Numbered from the stretch's first letter, positions 9,207 through 16,663 are shown. The stretch is DNA of 64,000 nucleotides from DASYKS01 sp035995205 (GCA_035995205.1 DASYKS010000111.1:3128-67127), one strand, 5' to 3'. Numbers and translations: made by a program. Notes: generated by a model not told the origin, from the sequence alone.

Positions 9207-9587
9207 ATGCCTGACAACAATCGGGATCGAGTGGATGAGACTCCAGTTGATGAGGAAGCGCAACGCAACGGAGATCAGGGAACGGATGAGGGCGACGAAT
9301 CTCGCGAACCGAACTCTAACCAGGGCGGTCAGAGCGGGAGCCAAGGCGGTCAGCGTGAACAGGACCGTGGCCAGAGCGGTCAGAGCGGAGCGGCGGAAGG
9401 CGACCAGGGCGGCAACGCCGGTCAGGGCGGCAACGTGGGTCAGAGCGGCAACCCCGGCCAGGGTGGGAACGCGGGCCAGGGCGCGAACGCCGGCCAGGAC
9501 CGAGGCGGGCAAGATCATCCGGGCGGACCGAGAAGGGACGGCGGCGGTCCAGGAGGTCAAGGCGGGCCGAGGAAAGATCGAGGTTAG
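9207..9587 (+). CDS. disordered Gly/Gln/Asn repeat protein
   Basis: ATG at 9207 follows AAGGAG by six bases. 126 residues. The first 45 are acidic and polar (DEEAQRNGDQGTDEGDESRE). The middle is made of hexapeptide repeats of the type GGNxGQ (GGNAGQ, GGNVGQ, SGNPGQ, GGNAGQ, GANAGQ), encoded by an 18-bp DNA repeat. The tail is Gly/Arg-rich. No hydrophobic core, so intrinsically disordered; it may be a stress-type hydrophilin, a nucleic-acid-binding tail or a phase-separating protein. No family recognised. Confidence 0.6.
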   Translation: MPDNNRDRVDETPVDEEAQRNGDQGTDEGDESREPNSNQGGQSGSQGGQREQDRGQSGQSGAAEGDQGGNAGQGGNVGQSGNPGQGGNAGQGANAGQDRGGQDHPGGPRRDGGGPGGQGGPRKDRG

Positions 9588-9655
9588 GGCACAGGACCAC
9601 TTGCTAAGCGAGGTTCTCTCGGGATCCCACTATGCTGATTCTCGACGTGGTGGGA

Positions 9656-9720
9656 TTCCACCTCACGGGTGAGATCGCCATCCGGCCGAAGGCCAGGGGG
9701 CAGGGAGCCGACCTACGGTA
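9656..9720 (+). repeat. partial copy of a ~160-bp repeat family
   Basis: Contains CCACCTCACGGGTGAGATCGCCATCCGGCC in pieces (CCACCTCACGGGTGAGATCG, then ATCCGGCCGAAGGCC), the conserved core of the repeats at 9987, 10820 and 10975. Confidence 0.55.
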
Positions 9721-9745
9721 GAATCCAGTCCTTCAAGGAGGACTC

Positions 9746-9931
9746 ATGAAGAAGAAGACGAAGAAGCTGGTGCTGGCGAAGGAGACGGTGCGTAGCCTCG
9801 GAACCTCGGTCTTGCGCGATGCGAAGGGCGCCTCAACTGAATACGCGTGTAATCCTGTCACCGGTTTGTCCTGCCGCTATTGTACGGATATGCCTACCGA
9901 CCCCTATAACACCTGCTATGACACCTGCTAG
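9746..9931 (+). CDS. RiPP precursor, class I lanthipeptide-type leader
   Basis: 61 residues; AAGGAGGACTC directly precedes the ATG. The first 20 residues, MKKKTKKLVLAKETVRSLGT, match the KKL.L.KET(V/L/I)..L leader known from class I lanthipeptide precursors of Bacteroidota and relatives. The last 29 residues hold five Cys and seven Ser/Thr (NPVTGLSCRYC, YNTCYDTC), the composition needed for thioether or disulfide macrocycles. No LanB/LanC, radical SAM, protease or ABC exporter gene lies in the window, so any modifying enzymes must be elsewhere. The start and reading frame are well supported; the chemistry is inference. Confidence 0.75.
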   Translation: MKKKTKKLVLAKETVRSLGTSVLRDAKGASTEYACNPVTGLSCRYCTDMPTDPYNTCYDTC

Positions 9932-9986
9932 TACTCGCTTGCTCCTGACAGGGGGAAGGCCTCGCGGCGTACGGACAGTTTGTCGC

Positions 9987-10140
9987 GAGAACTCCCCCCT
10001 TAGCAGCTCCTCCCCCCGAGCGGCCCGCTGCCCTTCGTGCCCCACCTCACGCCGGTGAGAGATCGCCCGGCCGAAGGCCAAGGGCATACGTCAGGGGGGT
10101 GTAGCTGTCGATCGCTTGCGGACGTAGCCCCGCGTAAGGG
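9987..10140 (+). repeat. ~160-bp repeat family, copy 2
   Basis: Begins GAGAACTCCCCCC and includes CCCACCTCACGCCGGTGAGA, GATCGCCCGGCCGAAGGCC and GTGTAGCTGTCGATCGC. The GGCCGAAGGCC core can fold as a short hairpin. Aligns with 10820-10976 and 10975-11138. Confidence 0.6.
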
Positions 10141-10259
10141 TTGAGAGACTCCCCTCTACCGCTACCCCAACCGACCCGCTTGACCTCATCTACCCCCGAA
10201 TATCGCGTCTTCCTATAAGTGCTCCGGACTTCGAGAGGTCTCTCCGGGCCGGCGCGCTA

Positions 10260-10293
10260 TAAAAAAAGGGGTGAAGTTCGATAACTTCACCCC
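10260..10293 (-). terminator. strong intrinsic terminator
   Basis: GGGGTGAAGTT (10268-10278) and AACTTCACCCC (10283-10293) form a perfect 11-bp stem with a CGAT loop. A run of seven A residues on the plus strand (10261-10267) gives the U tract for minus-strand transcripts. It closes the gene at 10308-10415. Confidence 0.85.
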
Positions 10294-10307
10294 CCCGGGG
10301 GGACAAC

Positions 10308-10415
10308 CTAGCTGACGATCTTGAGCACGACTGCCACGATTCCCGCCAAGGTTCCGAGGACAGCCAGCACAATCTCAACTACGTCCCCCCGGGTCAGCTT
10401 CTCCCGGGTTCGCAT
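10308..10415 (-). CDS. 35-residue single-span membrane peptide
   Basis: ATG at 10415, TAG at 10308. The peptide has a charged head (MRTREKLTRGD), one hydrophobic helix of about 22 residues (VVEIVLAVLGTLAGIVAVVL) and a short KIVS tail. A purine run (AGAAGGGGGG) lies about 11 bases upstream, and the strong terminator at 10260-10293 follows directly, so this is very likely a real transcription unit. Size and layout resemble small membrane-acting peptides (type I toxins, small regulators, bacteriocin-like peptides). No antisense RNA promoter could be identified by eye. Confidence 0.6.
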   Translation of the reverse strand: MRTREKLTRGDVVEIVLAVLGTLAGIVAVVLKIVS

Positions 10416-11228
10416 TCTCGCTTCACCCCCCTTCTAGCCTCTCTCGTTACCCCACCGTTAGGTAGTTCCTGCATTCATAGACGCGAAAAAATCGGGCGCC
10501 TTTTTGAGCCCAAGGTGGATTTTGTTGAATCTCGTCGTCAGTCCCAAGGGTCGAGACCGGAGCCGGCGTCTATCGTCACTCCTCAAACTGATACACCCTC
10601 CCAGGCGGTGCAAAGGCACAAAAGCGCCGCAGAACTTGCGGCTTGAGACCGATAGCCCTCCCTTCGACGACCTTCAACCGATGGGGTCGATGACACAGCC
10701 GCCATCTTTTCTCGACGCCTCTTTGCCTGCCTCGATGTTGTTGGCCCCGAGGATCGAAAGTTGAGCCGGGCGATAAGGCCTAAAGGGGGTGTTGGGGCTG
10801 ACGCCTGTCCGTCGAAGTTGAGAACTCCCCCCACCTCCGCTCTCCCCCAAGCCCCCGCCGCCCTCCGTGTCCACCTCGCGCCGTCGAAGATCGCGATCCG
10901 GCCGAAGGCTCAGCGGCATGTTTTAGGGGGTGGTGTCGCTGTCGATCGCCCAGGGCGGGCGGAGCCGGCAGCGTGAGGAACTCCCCCCGCCACCAGCTCT
11001 CTCCAAGCCCCCTGCCGCCCTCCGTGCCACCTCGCACCGTCGAGATCGCAATCCGGCCGAAGGCCCGGCGGTCTGCGTCAGAGGGTGGTGTCGAATCGCC
11101 TGGCGGACGGAGCCCCGCGGGCGTGAGGAGCAGGAGCAGAACTCCCCCCTCGGATTTCTCCCCGAGCCCCGGGAGTGGTTTGAGCGCGGTCGTGAACTCG
11201 TGGCTGTAGCCCACCCGCGCGGAATCCC
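10416..11228. other. repeat-rich region without supported genes
   Basis: Contains two tandem ~160-bp repeats and GC-rich filler. On the minus strand, 10674-10703 would encode a frame ending DGGCVIDPIG then stop. It resembles the C-terminal motif of the small peptide at 45534-45647, but no start codon with a ribosome site was found, so it may be a decayed copy. Confidence 0.5.
10820..11160 (+). repeat. tandem pair of the ~160-bp repeat family
   Basis: Copies start at 10820 and 10975 with GAACTCCCCCC and carry CCGCCCTCCGTG, CCACCTCGC, CCGTCGA(A)GATCGC and ATCCGGCCGAAGGC, then GGTGGTGTCG. The first bases of another copy (GAACTCCCCCCTCGG) appear at about 11138. The arrangement suggests a structured RNA or a recombination-prone spacer. 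Confidence 0.65.
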
Positions 11229-11580
11229 TCCCCGCCTGCCAGGCGCAGCAGCTTTTTATGGTCGCCCATCAACACGCCCTGGTTGATGTTGTTGCCGACG
11301 TGGATCGGGGCGAACGAGGCGGCGATCGCGAGGCGGATGCCGCTCCACTTCTCGGCCTGGACGGCGGTCTCGCGCGAGCTGCCGACCCCTTTGCGGTGAC
11401 CCGAGACGATCACCTCGAAGTTGCCGTTGATCAGGGCGTCGCGCTCGAACAGCCGCTTGCCGTCGGTCAGCCTGACGCATGTGTCACGCGCGACGGGGTC
11501 ATCGCGTCGGTGTTGATGTCGTCGAGCAGCTCGCCTACCGCTCGCGGATTCGGCGACCAGAATACGACCGAGGTACAATC
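11229..11580 (-). pseudogene. fragment of an aconitase/LeuC-type dehydratase gene
   Basis: Two minus-strand frames carry family signatures in the right order: GELLDDINTDAMTP (near 11540-11500), then, after a frame change and an internal gap, DGKRLFERDALINGNFEVIV, GHRKGVGSSRETAVQAEKW, GIRLAIAASFAPIH and GNNINQGVLMGD. These are the conserved core of aconitase and 3-isopropylmalate dehydratase large-subunit-like proteins. Only about 110 of the usual 420 or more residues remain and the left end runs into the ~160-bp repeats, so this is a non-functional remnant. Confidence 0.75.
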
Positions 11581-11642
11581 TGCGGTAAGGAAGAAGGGGG
11601 AACATCGCTCCAACGATGCCCCCCTCCCCCTGGGGGTGGCGG

Positions 11643-11801
11643 CTACAGGCCTAACCGAACCATCAACCGCTCTGCGAGCTTCGCAAGCAACCACGCGATC
11701 GGTCCGATGATCTTGGGAAGCCACTTCCGCCACCCTCTTTCTTCCTCTTCGGGACTGCCCCGTGGGTTCGACTTCGACTGCCCCATCCGAGCCTTGCTCA
11801 T
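11643..11801 (-). CDS. 52-residue amphipathic/membrane peptide
   Basis: ATG at 11801 follows AGAAGGAGG at a good distance, which strongly supports translation. The N-terminal half is polar and charged (MSKARMGQSKSNPRGSPEEE). The C-terminal half is Trp-rich and hydrophobic (GWRKWLPKIIGPIAWLLAKL then AERLMVRLGL), likely membrane-associating. No family recognised. With the 35-residue peptide at 10308 it makes two tiny membrane genes within 1.4 kb. Confidence 0.6.
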   Translation of the reverse strand: MSKARMGQSKSNPRGSPEEEERGWRKWLPKIIGPIAWLLAKLAERLMVRLGL

Positions 11802-11991
11802 TCGTGCCTCCTTCTAGGAACTGCACCCCTAATAATACCAGGGGGCTAAGTAGGCTCTGTAAACCCCCGAACACCCTTGCATTTTTGCGAGTTCGTGAGT
11901 AAGAGGCGGCAGGCGAAGCGTCACAGGCGACACCCCACATGACATAACGTCTTTTATGTACGGTAGAATGGGGGCAGAGAGGAGGGAAGCA

Positions 11992-12177
11992 ATGGTCACG
12001 GCCTACCAGATCATTACGGGCAAGCGGGACGCCAAAGACGAATGGCATGACTTTGAACACCACGTTAACAGGGAGATAAAGAATGGCTGGACTCCCCTGG
12101 GAGGGGTCTGCGAGACGGTGAATTCTTCTTTTGACCGCTCTTTCGCCCAGGCCATGATCAAAGAGAGCGAAAAGTGA
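11992..12177 (+). CDS. DUF1737 domain protein
   Basis: 61 residues from the ATG at 11992, which follows GGAGGGAAGCA. The sequence MVTAYQIITG ... EHHVNREIKNGWTPLGGV ... FAQAMIK is the DUF1737 pattern: a short strand, a helix ending in GW.PLGGV, and a final QA.(I/V)K strand. The family is small, cytoplasmic, widespread on plasmids and phages, and of unknown function. It is the only plus-strand gene in this stretch. Confidence 0.8.
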   Translation: MVTAYQIITGKRDAKDEWHDFEHHVNREIKNGWTPLGGVCETVNSSFDRSFAQAMIKESEK

Positions 12178-12263
12178 ACCCGGCCGGACGGCGATCCCGA
12201 GCGGCCGGAGCCCTCCCCGCCGGCTGGGCGGCGAGGGGAGCCCCGGACTTTTCATCCGTGGGC

Positions 12264-12656
12264 TCAGGGTTCGAAGCGAGGCCCGCGAGGCCCATCCACT
12301 GAGACCGGCATCCAAACTTCTTGACCATTGTTGTGGCCCCTGCCGTAAATGTGCACGTCCTGTGGGGCCTTCGAGACGGGATCGATGGAGGAGTACAGGA
12401 GGACTCCGTCCTTGTTCACCCGGACCCGCGTCCAGGTACAGACCGACTTGCCACCGCCGGATTCACAGCTTTCTCCGTACAGATGCATTCCATTCGGGTC
12501 CGGCGGGTTCTCGGCGTTGGGCGCAGCAGAAGCCTTCCCGGCCGGCGCGGCCTGCGCCTGGGCGACCAGGTGGCCGGAGTACAGGTGAACGACGATGAGC
12601 ACCAGGCAGGCGGCGATGACGAACAGCAGGGCGTTTTGAGTCCGGGAGCTGGCCAT
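12264..12656 (-). CDS. membrane-anchored periplasmic protein, paralogue 1
   Basis: 130 residues; AAAGGAG precedes the ATG at 12656. The N-terminus, MASSRTQNALLFVIAACLVL, continues into a helix of about 20 residues. An Ala-rich linker (VAQAQAAPAGKASAA) follows, then a small domain with HLYGESCESGGGKSVCTW and a basic strand RVRVNKDGVLLY. It shares the anchor, the HLYG..C and the (T/D)W..VRV.. elements with the genes at 12911 and 13354. This copy alone has an extra 40-residue C-terminal tail. Function unknown; exported small domain tethered to the inner membrane. Confidence 0.75.
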   Translation of the reverse strand: MASSRTQNALLFVIAACLVLIVVHLYSGHLVAQAQAAPAGKASAAPNAENPPDPNGMHLYGESCESGGGKSVCTWTRVRVNKDGVLLYSSIDPVSKAPQDVHIYGRGHNNGQEVWMPVSVDGPRGPRFEP

Positions 12657-12910
12657 GAGATCTCCTTTAGGGAATCCTGAAACCGTACCATCCGCGAGCC
12701 CCGGCCGGGCGGACTCTGCGGCGCCAGAGCCCGCCGCGCTCGCCCTCACGGCACCGCCGGCCGACGTCGCGAACGGCTCAAGCACCCCCGCGGCGAAGAC
12801 TTGCGGCCGGTGGATTTTGAGTCCACTGCGTCTGCTGGGCCGGAAACCGGCGCGAGGGGATAGCCACGGACTTTTAATCCCTGGGTCCAAGGGTCTGGAG
12901 CGCGGGAGCG

Positions 12911-13135
12911 CTATGGCTTCGTCAGGAGGTCCCCGCTCGGGTCCACCCGCACCTGCTGCCAATCTATGCAGGTCATGCCCACTTTTTTTGCACAGCCGTA
13001 GAGGTGCACCGGATTTTCGATCTGTGCCGCCTGCGCTTTGGCGACCAGGTGGCCGGCGTAGAAGTGAACGACGAGCAGCACCAGGCACAGGGCGATGACG
13101 AACAGCAGCGCGTTTTGAGTCCGGAGGCTGGCCAT
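12911..13135 (-). CDS. membrane-anchored periplasmic protein, paralogue 2
   Basis: 74 residues from the ATG at 13135 with AAAGGAGAGATC upstream. Same plan as its neighbours: MASLRTQNALLFVIALCLVL anchor, short linker, then HLYGCAKKVGMTCIDWQQVR and VDPSGDLLTKP. Divergently arranged with a broken plus-strand gene at 13192; the shared upstream region is nearly identical to that at 13615-13690. Confidence 0.75.
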   Translation of the reverse strand: MASLRTQNALLFVIALCLVLLVVHFYAGHLVAKAQAAQIENPVHLYGCAKKVGMTCIDWQQVRVDPSGDLLTKP

Positions 13136-13191
13136 GATCTCTCCTTTAGGGAATCTTGAAACTATACCCCGCAGGCCGGGAGGAGGCCGCG

Positions 13192-13290
13192 ATGAACGAC
13201 ACCCCCGCCGCCGCTGAAAACGGAATGCCGGCGTACCGCGTTCGCGTGGTGCTCGACTTCGAGGCCGAGGACGAAAGCCCCCAAGGGCCA
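13192..13290 (+). pseudogene. truncated copy of the gene at 13672
   Basis: The ATG at 13192 after GGGAGGAGG starts MNDTPAAAENGMPAYRVRVV and stays homologous to the 13672 gene for about 32 codons (to DFEAEDESPQG). It then runs into unrelated sequence that overlaps paralogue 3 on the other strand. It is a duplicated, truncated gene start. Confidence 0.65.
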
Positions 13291-13353
13291 CAGGCGAGGT
13301 GCTCCGCTCGAACCGGCGCCGGCAGGAATGAGATCGGGGGAAACTGCGGGGCG

Positions 13354-13614
13354 CTACCTCGCCGACGTCAGGAGGTTCCCTCTTTCGTCCACCCGCACCG
13401 CTTTCCACGTACACGGTTCGGTCAGGTTCGGTCGGTCGCAACCGTAAAGGACCACCAAGCCAGCACCCCGGGGAGCCGATGGGTCCACCGGCGCCTTCGG
13501 TTCCGCCGCTTGGGCCTGGGCGACCATGTGGCCGGAATAGAGGTGAACGACGATCAGCACCAGGCACAGGGCGATGACGAACAACAGGGCGTTGTGCAGA
13601 CGGGAGCCGGCCAT
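13354..13614 (-). CDS. membrane-anchored periplasmic protein, paralogue 3
   Basis: 86 residues; AAAGGAGAGACC precedes the ATG at 13614. Anchor MAGSRLHNALLFVIALCLVL, linker VAQAQAAEPKAP, then VLYGCDRPNLTEPCTWKAVR and VDERGNLLTSAR. It completes a tandem set of three paralogues (12264, 12911, 13354) that share the anchor, a YG-C...C-W core and a VRV(D/N)..G.LL strand. Confidence 0.75.
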   Translation of the reverse strand: MAGSRLHNALLFVIALCLVLIVVHLYSGHMVAQAQAAEPKAPVDPSAPRGAGLVVLYGCDRPNLTEPCTWKAVRVDERGNLLTSAR

Positions 13615-13671
13615 GGTCTCTCCTTTAGGGAATCTTGAAACTATACCCCCGCGAACCGGGAGGAGGACGCG

Positions 13672-13935
13672 ATGAACGACACCCCCGCCGCCGGTAACGG
13701 GCTCCCTCCGTACCGCGTTCGCGTCGTGCTCGACTTCGAGGCCACGGACGAAGCGCCCCAGGGGCTCGCGTTTCTCGCGAGCTACTTGAAGACGTTGCTC
13801 GACCTCCCGGGCGGCGCGAACCTCTCGTTTGCCGACGTCGCCCAGGCCTTCCCGGGGGCGAAAGCTCGCGCCGCGGCGATCGAGCTGAACCGGCGGGACG
13901 GCGACGCCGAGCGCCGGGAGCTGGCGGCCCCGTGA
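13672..13935 (+). CDS. small protein coupled to the recombinase gene
   Basis: 87 residues, ATG after GGGAGGAGG. Sequence MNDTPAAGNGLPPYRVRVVL ... FLASYLKTLLDLPG ... FADVAQAFPGAKARAAAIEL, mostly helical, no signal peptide. Its TGA overlaps the GTG of the recombinase in GTGA, so the two are translated together. It may be an excisionase-like or accessory partner, but no helix-turn-helix was recognised; that role is a guess from position. Confidence 0.65.
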   Translation: MNDTPAAGNGLPPYRVRVVLDFEATDEAPQGLAFLASYLKTLLDLPGGANLSFADVAQAFPGAKARAAAIELNRRDGDAERRELAAP

Positions 13936-15065
13936 CCGAGGACCGCTCCCCCACCCGCCGGGCGGACTCTGCGGCGTCGGAGCCCGCCGCGCTCGCCCTC
14001 ACGGCATCGCCGGCCGGCGATACGCCCGGGGAGCCGTCGACGGGCTGGGAAGGGGGCCGCGAGCGCTCCGGAGCCGGAAGCGCTCGCCACGAGCCGGGCG
14101 CCGTCGGAAACGGCCTCATGCGCGTCGATCGCCCCGGGGTCGGCCTGATCCTCCCCCCCGTCGTCGCCCGGGCCGGAGAACGGGCGCAACGGCGGTTTGT
14201 CGAGTTTTTCACTGCCGAGATCCGCAACCGGAACACCCGCACCGCCTACGGCGTCGCCGTGAGCCGGTTTCTTGCCTGGTGCGAGGCCCGCGGCTTTGCC
14301 CTCGAGCAGCTCGAGCCGGTGATCGTCGCCGCCTACGTCGAGCAGCTCGGCCAAGGAATGGCCGCGCCCTCGGTCAAACAGCACTTGGCCGCGCTCCGGA
14401 TGCTCTTCGACTACCTGGTCACCGGCCAAGTGATCCGCTTCAACCCGGCCGCCGCGGTGCGCGGGCCGCGCCTGGTGATCCGGAAGGGTAAGACGCCTGT
14501 GATGTTTGAGGAGGAGGCGCGCCAGCTCCTCGCCTCGATCGACGCCGGCGACGTCGCCGGCGCCCGGGATCTGGCGATCTTTTCGGTGATGACCTACACG
14601 TTTGCTCGGGTGGGGGCGGTGGTGGGTCTGCGGGTACGGGACTACGCGACGATGGGGCGGCGGTCGTGGTTCGTGTTGCACGAGAAGGGCGGGCGCCATC
14701 ACCAGGTGCCCGCGCACCGCAAAGCGGCCGAGGCGGTGGAGGCCTATCTCGCGCTCGCGGGGATCGCGGAGGACCGGGAGGGGCCGTTGTTTCGGTCGAT
14801 CCGCGGGGGGGTGCTGACCGCTCGGCCGCTGCGCCGGCAAAGCGTGTGGGACCTGGTGAAGCGGCGTGCGCTGGCGGCGGGTCTGTCGCCCGATGTCTGC
14901 TGTCACAGCTTCCGGGCGTCGGGCATCACGAACTACCTGGACCACGGCGGGACGCTCGAACGCGCCGCGGCGATCGCCGGCCACGCCTCGACCCGCACCA
15001 CCCAGCTCTACAACCGGCTCGATGACGAGATCACCCTCGACGAGATCGAACGCATCCGGATCTAG
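13932..15065 (+). CDS. tyrosine recombinase/integrase
   Basis: About 377 residues from a GTG at 13932. The first 75 residues are Ala/Pro-rich and may be an unconserved leader (alternative start ATG 14118, MRVDRPGVGL). A SAM-like core-binding domain follows (FFTAEIRNRNTRTAYGVAV). The catalytic domain has all expected residues: Arg in FARVGA (~224), Lys in HEKGG (~252), HSFRASG (~325), AGHAS (~350) and the nucleophile Tyr in TTQLYNR (~360). This looks functional. It could act in site-specific integration, dimer resolution or shuffling of the surrounding repeats. A decayed second copy lies 1.1 kb downstream. Confidence 0.9.
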   Translation: MTEDRSPTRRADSAASEPAALALTASPAGDTPGEPSTGWEGGRERSGAGSARHEPGAVGNGLMRVDRPGVGLILPPVVARAGERAQRRFVEFFTAEIRNRNTRTAYGVAVSRFLAWCEARGFALEQLEPVIVAAYVEQLGQGMAAPSVKQHLAALRMLFDYLVTGQVIRFNPAAAVRGPRLVIRKGKTPVMFEEEARQLLASIDAGDVAGARDLAIFSVMTYTFARVGAVVGLRVRDYATMGRRSWFVLHEKGGRHHQVPAHRKAAEAVEAYLALAGIAEDREGPLFRSIRGGVLTARPLRRQSVWDLVKRRALAAGLSPDVCCHSFRASGITNYLDHGGTLERAAAIAGHASTRTTQLYNRLDDEITLDEIERIRI

Positions 15066-15258
15066 GTCTGTAGATACGTATTTAGGTTTCCTGCTAGGTA
15101 GCTTCGGCGGGATTGCCGCGGTCAAGCAGTCAGGACCATGACCCGCCTAGGGCTCGTCCGCGCGGCTGGATAGGCTTCTGCTGTGAGAAAGTCCTTGCCA
15201 ATCACCGAATGAAGTAAGAAACTATCTCGAAATTAGCCAAGGACGAGAGGGTTGCACT

Positions 15259-16110
15259 ATGGGAAATCAATCCGAACACCGGACTTCTATGGGGAAAGCG
15301 CCCGGCGGGGCGACCCCAAGGCCTCCCCTTGCGTCTCAGTCGCCGGAACGGCCGACCCGCGAGGGTCTGCGTGAAATTCAGGGGAGGACGAGCTTTTCGC
15401 GGCGAGAAGAATCCGAGCATTTGGTGCGCCAAGTCGAGACGGCATCGCGGCTCGGACACAACTTCGCCAAGCTCCCCGCCCGATCCGGGCACCAAGAAAA
15501 TTCGGAACCCGAGATCTCTCTGCGCGCGACGAATTCCCTGCGATCTCCGGATAAAACGTCGCAGCCAATTCAGAGAACCGCAAGCTTCAGGCGCTTCCGA
15601 AACGGAAGGACGAGACTTGCCAGCCGGAAAAACGACGTCATCGGAAGCGTATACGCTCAAAGTTCGAAAAGCCGCTACAACCGGGGTCATCGCATTCGAT
15701 TGGAACACCGAGGGGGTCCTCATCTCTCCCGACGCCGTTCCTACCGGCACGTGAAGCAAAATGGCCTCCAAACGCTATTGCCGAACACTCCGATTGGCGG
15801 ATTCGGCACCGGACGATTGGTGGAGACTCATTCCCGAAACGGGCGAGTTCGGCATAAATCGCGCGGCGCCCTCGGGGACATGGAAGCTTTGTCGAACGAC
15901 CGAACGCGGGCGCTCTTTGACTTGGCCCAAGCCTCCGACGCAGACCGAGCCAATATCGGCCCCAACCAGGCGCACGCGAACGAGGCTGCGCACGCAGCGG
16001 TGCACAATCAACGCTTAAGGGAATTGCTTCGTAGTCCGCTCTTCGCAGGGCATGAGCTCGCTACCGGTCAGGCGGCGAGAGATCTCCTTCCGGGAGCCCT
16101 CCTCCCTTAA
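15259..16110 (+). CDS. doubtful 283-codon frame with export-leader-like motif
   Basis: Open frame in a lower-GC island between the two recombinase copies. The first third has features that look like protein: SFSRREESEHLVRQVETASR, LGHNFAKLPA and PIQRT. The spacing GH.F..(L/V)P ... PIQR resembles N-terminal leaders of proteins associated with contractile injection systems. The last two thirds are Arg/Ser-rich and may be out of frame; a second frame (SEAYTLKVRKAATTGVIAFD) reads better at 15640-15750. Probably a frameshifted or decayed gene of foreign origin. Confidence 0.3.
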   Translation: MGNQSEHRTSMGKAPGGATPRPPLASQSPERPTREGLREIQGRTSFSRREESEHLVRQVETASRLGHNFAKLPARSGHQENSEPEISLRATNSLRSPDKTSQPIQRTASFRRFRNGRTRLASRKNDVIGSVYAQSSKSRYNRGHRIRLEHRGGPHLSRRRSYRHVKQNGLQTLLPNTPIGGFGTGRLVETHSRNGRVRHKSRGALGDMEALSNDRTRALFDLAQASDADRANIGPNQAHANEAAHAAVHNQRLRELLRSPLFAGHELATGQAARDLLPGALLP

Positions 16111-16183
16111 GCCGCGACGGGCCGATTCGCCCCGTTTCGCGATCTCTCCCACTCCTTCAAGGCGGCGCGTTTGCGCCGCGACA

Positions 16184-16643
16184 ATTGCAGCTGCTCGCTT
16201 CGATCGACGCCACGGACGTTGCCGGCGCCCGGGATCACGCGATCTTCTTGGTGATGACGTACACGTTTGCCCGGGTGGGGGCGGTGGTCGTGGTTTGTGC
16301 TGCACGAGAAGGGCGGTCGCCATCACCAGGTGCCGGCACATCGCAAAGCGGCCGAGGCGGGCCGTTGTTTCGGTCGCTGCGGGGCGGGGTGCTCATCGGC
16401 CGGCCGCTCCACCGGCAAAGCGTATGGGACCTGGTGAAGCGGCGTGCGCTGGCGGCGGGTCTGTCGCCGGACGTCTGTTGTCACAGCTTCCGGGCGTCGG
16501 GCATCACGAACTACCTGGACCACAGGGGGACGATCGAACGGGCCGCGGCGATCGCCGGCCACGCCTCGACCCGGACCACCCAGCTCTACAACCGGCTCGA
16601 CGACGAGATCACCCTCGACGAGAGCGAGCGTATCCGGATCTAG
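16184..16643 (+). pseudogene. decayed tyrosine recombinase copy
   Basis: Aligns to the C-terminal half of the recombinase at 13932. It keeps LLASIDATDVAGARD, FARVGA, HSFRASG, AGHAS and TTQLYNR, but has no N-terminal domain, and the segment between FARVGA and GPLFRS is out of frame and shortened (the Lys region is lost). Non-functional. The stop codon region merges into a fragment of an S10 peptidase gene. Confidence 0.85.
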
Positions 16644-16663
16644 CTATCTAGCTACCTATAGCT

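Larger units (their letters stand above)
9932..10307. other. intergenic: repeat copy and terminator
   Basis: No gene. It holds a copy of the ~160-bp repeat (9987-10140) and, at its right end, the terminator of the minus-strand 35-codon gene. Confidence 0.6.

Noticed and set aside
10820..11160. Known riboswitch (for example c-di-GMP) in the repeats
   Set aside because: No conserved riboswitch core could be matched, and the repeats are not placed as leaders of recognisable target genes.
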